A DNA stretch of 6,759 nt from the NCBI GenBank assembly GCA_023665245.1, contig JAMPEH010000086.1:1-6759 (forward strand), written 5' to 3'. The position numbers and the translations under genes were made by a program. Below, one piece after another: positions 6,615 through 6,759 of the stretch (the first letter of the stretch is position 1; each line of letters opens with the position of its first letter). This DNA comes from Muribaculaceae bacterium. Its GTDB lineage: Bacteria > Pseudomonadota > Alphaproteobacteria > Rs-D84. The notes under the pieces were generated by a model. That model made no database searches, was not told where the DNA came from, and saw nothing but the letters and a program-made list of their open reading frames with translations.

Positions 6615-6725
6615 TGCCGTGTGGTGGGCCGTGCGAACAACAACGCGAATGCGAACGGCGGCCTCGTTTACTCGAACGCGAATAACGTTTCCACGAACTC
6701 GAACACGAACAACGGCTCTCGGCTC
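6613..6725 (+). repeat. DGR template repeat (TR)
   Basis: This non-coding, 113-bp donor copy of the VR lies 177 bp downstream of the VR end, on the same strand. Read in the VR frame it encodes an Asn-rich peptide with 10 AAC and two AAT codons plus one TAC. All 27 adenines occupy codon positions 1 or 2, so mutating them maximises amino-acid change. It is expected to be transcribed and reverse-transcribed with adenine mutagenesis, the product replacing the VR while this copy stays unchanged. Order (target, TR, then presumably RT) is common for DGRs. The reverse transcriptase is not in the window. Confidence 0.95.
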
Positions 6726-6759
6726 ACATTAAGACGCAATAGAATACGCCCCTTTGGAC
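6726..6759. other. Start of the TR-downstream spacer, window edge
   Basis: These 34 bases follow the TR core. The first nine (6726-6734) still resemble the bases after the VR (6436-6444), differing only at template adenines; similarity is lost from 6735. No start codon or ribosome binding site of a reverse-transcriptase gene is visible before the window ends. In known DGRs this spacer is part of the template RNA needed for cDNA priming. Confidence 0.5.

Noticed and set aside
6323..6725. Simple tandem duplication, CRISPR repeat pair or transposon terminal repeats
   Set aside because: Only two copies exist, in direct orientation, one inside a gene. The differences are concentrated at adenines of one copy, which drift, CRISPR repeats or transposon ends do not explain.

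Overview
The window holds the target-gene end of a diversity-generating retroelement (DGR), most likely on a phage or prophage of a gut Bacteroidales bacterium. One reading frame fills positions 1 to 6480. It encodes at least 2159 residues of a modular, surface-binding tail or adhesin protein. The rest, 6481 to 6759, is non-coding and contains the DGR template repeat. The host assignment is inferred from the resemblance of the protein to large DGR-targeted tail-fibre-like proteins of Bacteroidales phages; no phage packaging, capsid or integrase gene is visible to confirm it.

Layout: (1) nt 1-1170, beta-rich, Ig-like N-terminal part, probably truncated by the window edge; (2) nt about 1168-1830, LamG/concanavalin-like sandwich; (3) nt about 2040-3540, a region that looks like the CotH-like core of gut-phage tail proteins; (4) nt about 4078-4530, an irregular leucine-rich-repeat-like solenoid; (5) nt about 5581-6450, a C-type-lectin-like domain of the kind DGRs diversify, with the variable repeat (VR, 6323-6435) near its C-terminus; (6) nt 6481-6612, a spacer with two hairpins and a pair of imperfect direct repeats; (7) the template repeat (TR, 6613-6725), offset from the VR by exactly 290 bp; (8) 6726-6759, the start of the TR-downstream spacer.

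The decisive evidence is the TR/VR comparison. Over 113 aligned bases there are 10 differences, and 9 of them fall where the TR has an adenine (9 of 27 TR adenines changed, against 1 of 86 other bases). All 27 TR adenines fall at codon position 1 or 2 of the VR frame, mostly in AAC/AAT codons, and all 9 adenine changes alter an amino acid. This is the signature of adenine-directed mutagenic retrohoming.

How it should work, from established DGR biology: the TR is transcribed, an error-prone reverse transcriptase copies it with mutations at adenines, and the cDNA replaces the VR, remodelling the ligand-binding face of the lectin-like tip while TR stays intact. The reverse transcriptase and any accessory protein are not in this window. 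The reverse transcriptase would be expected on the + strand just beyond 6759.
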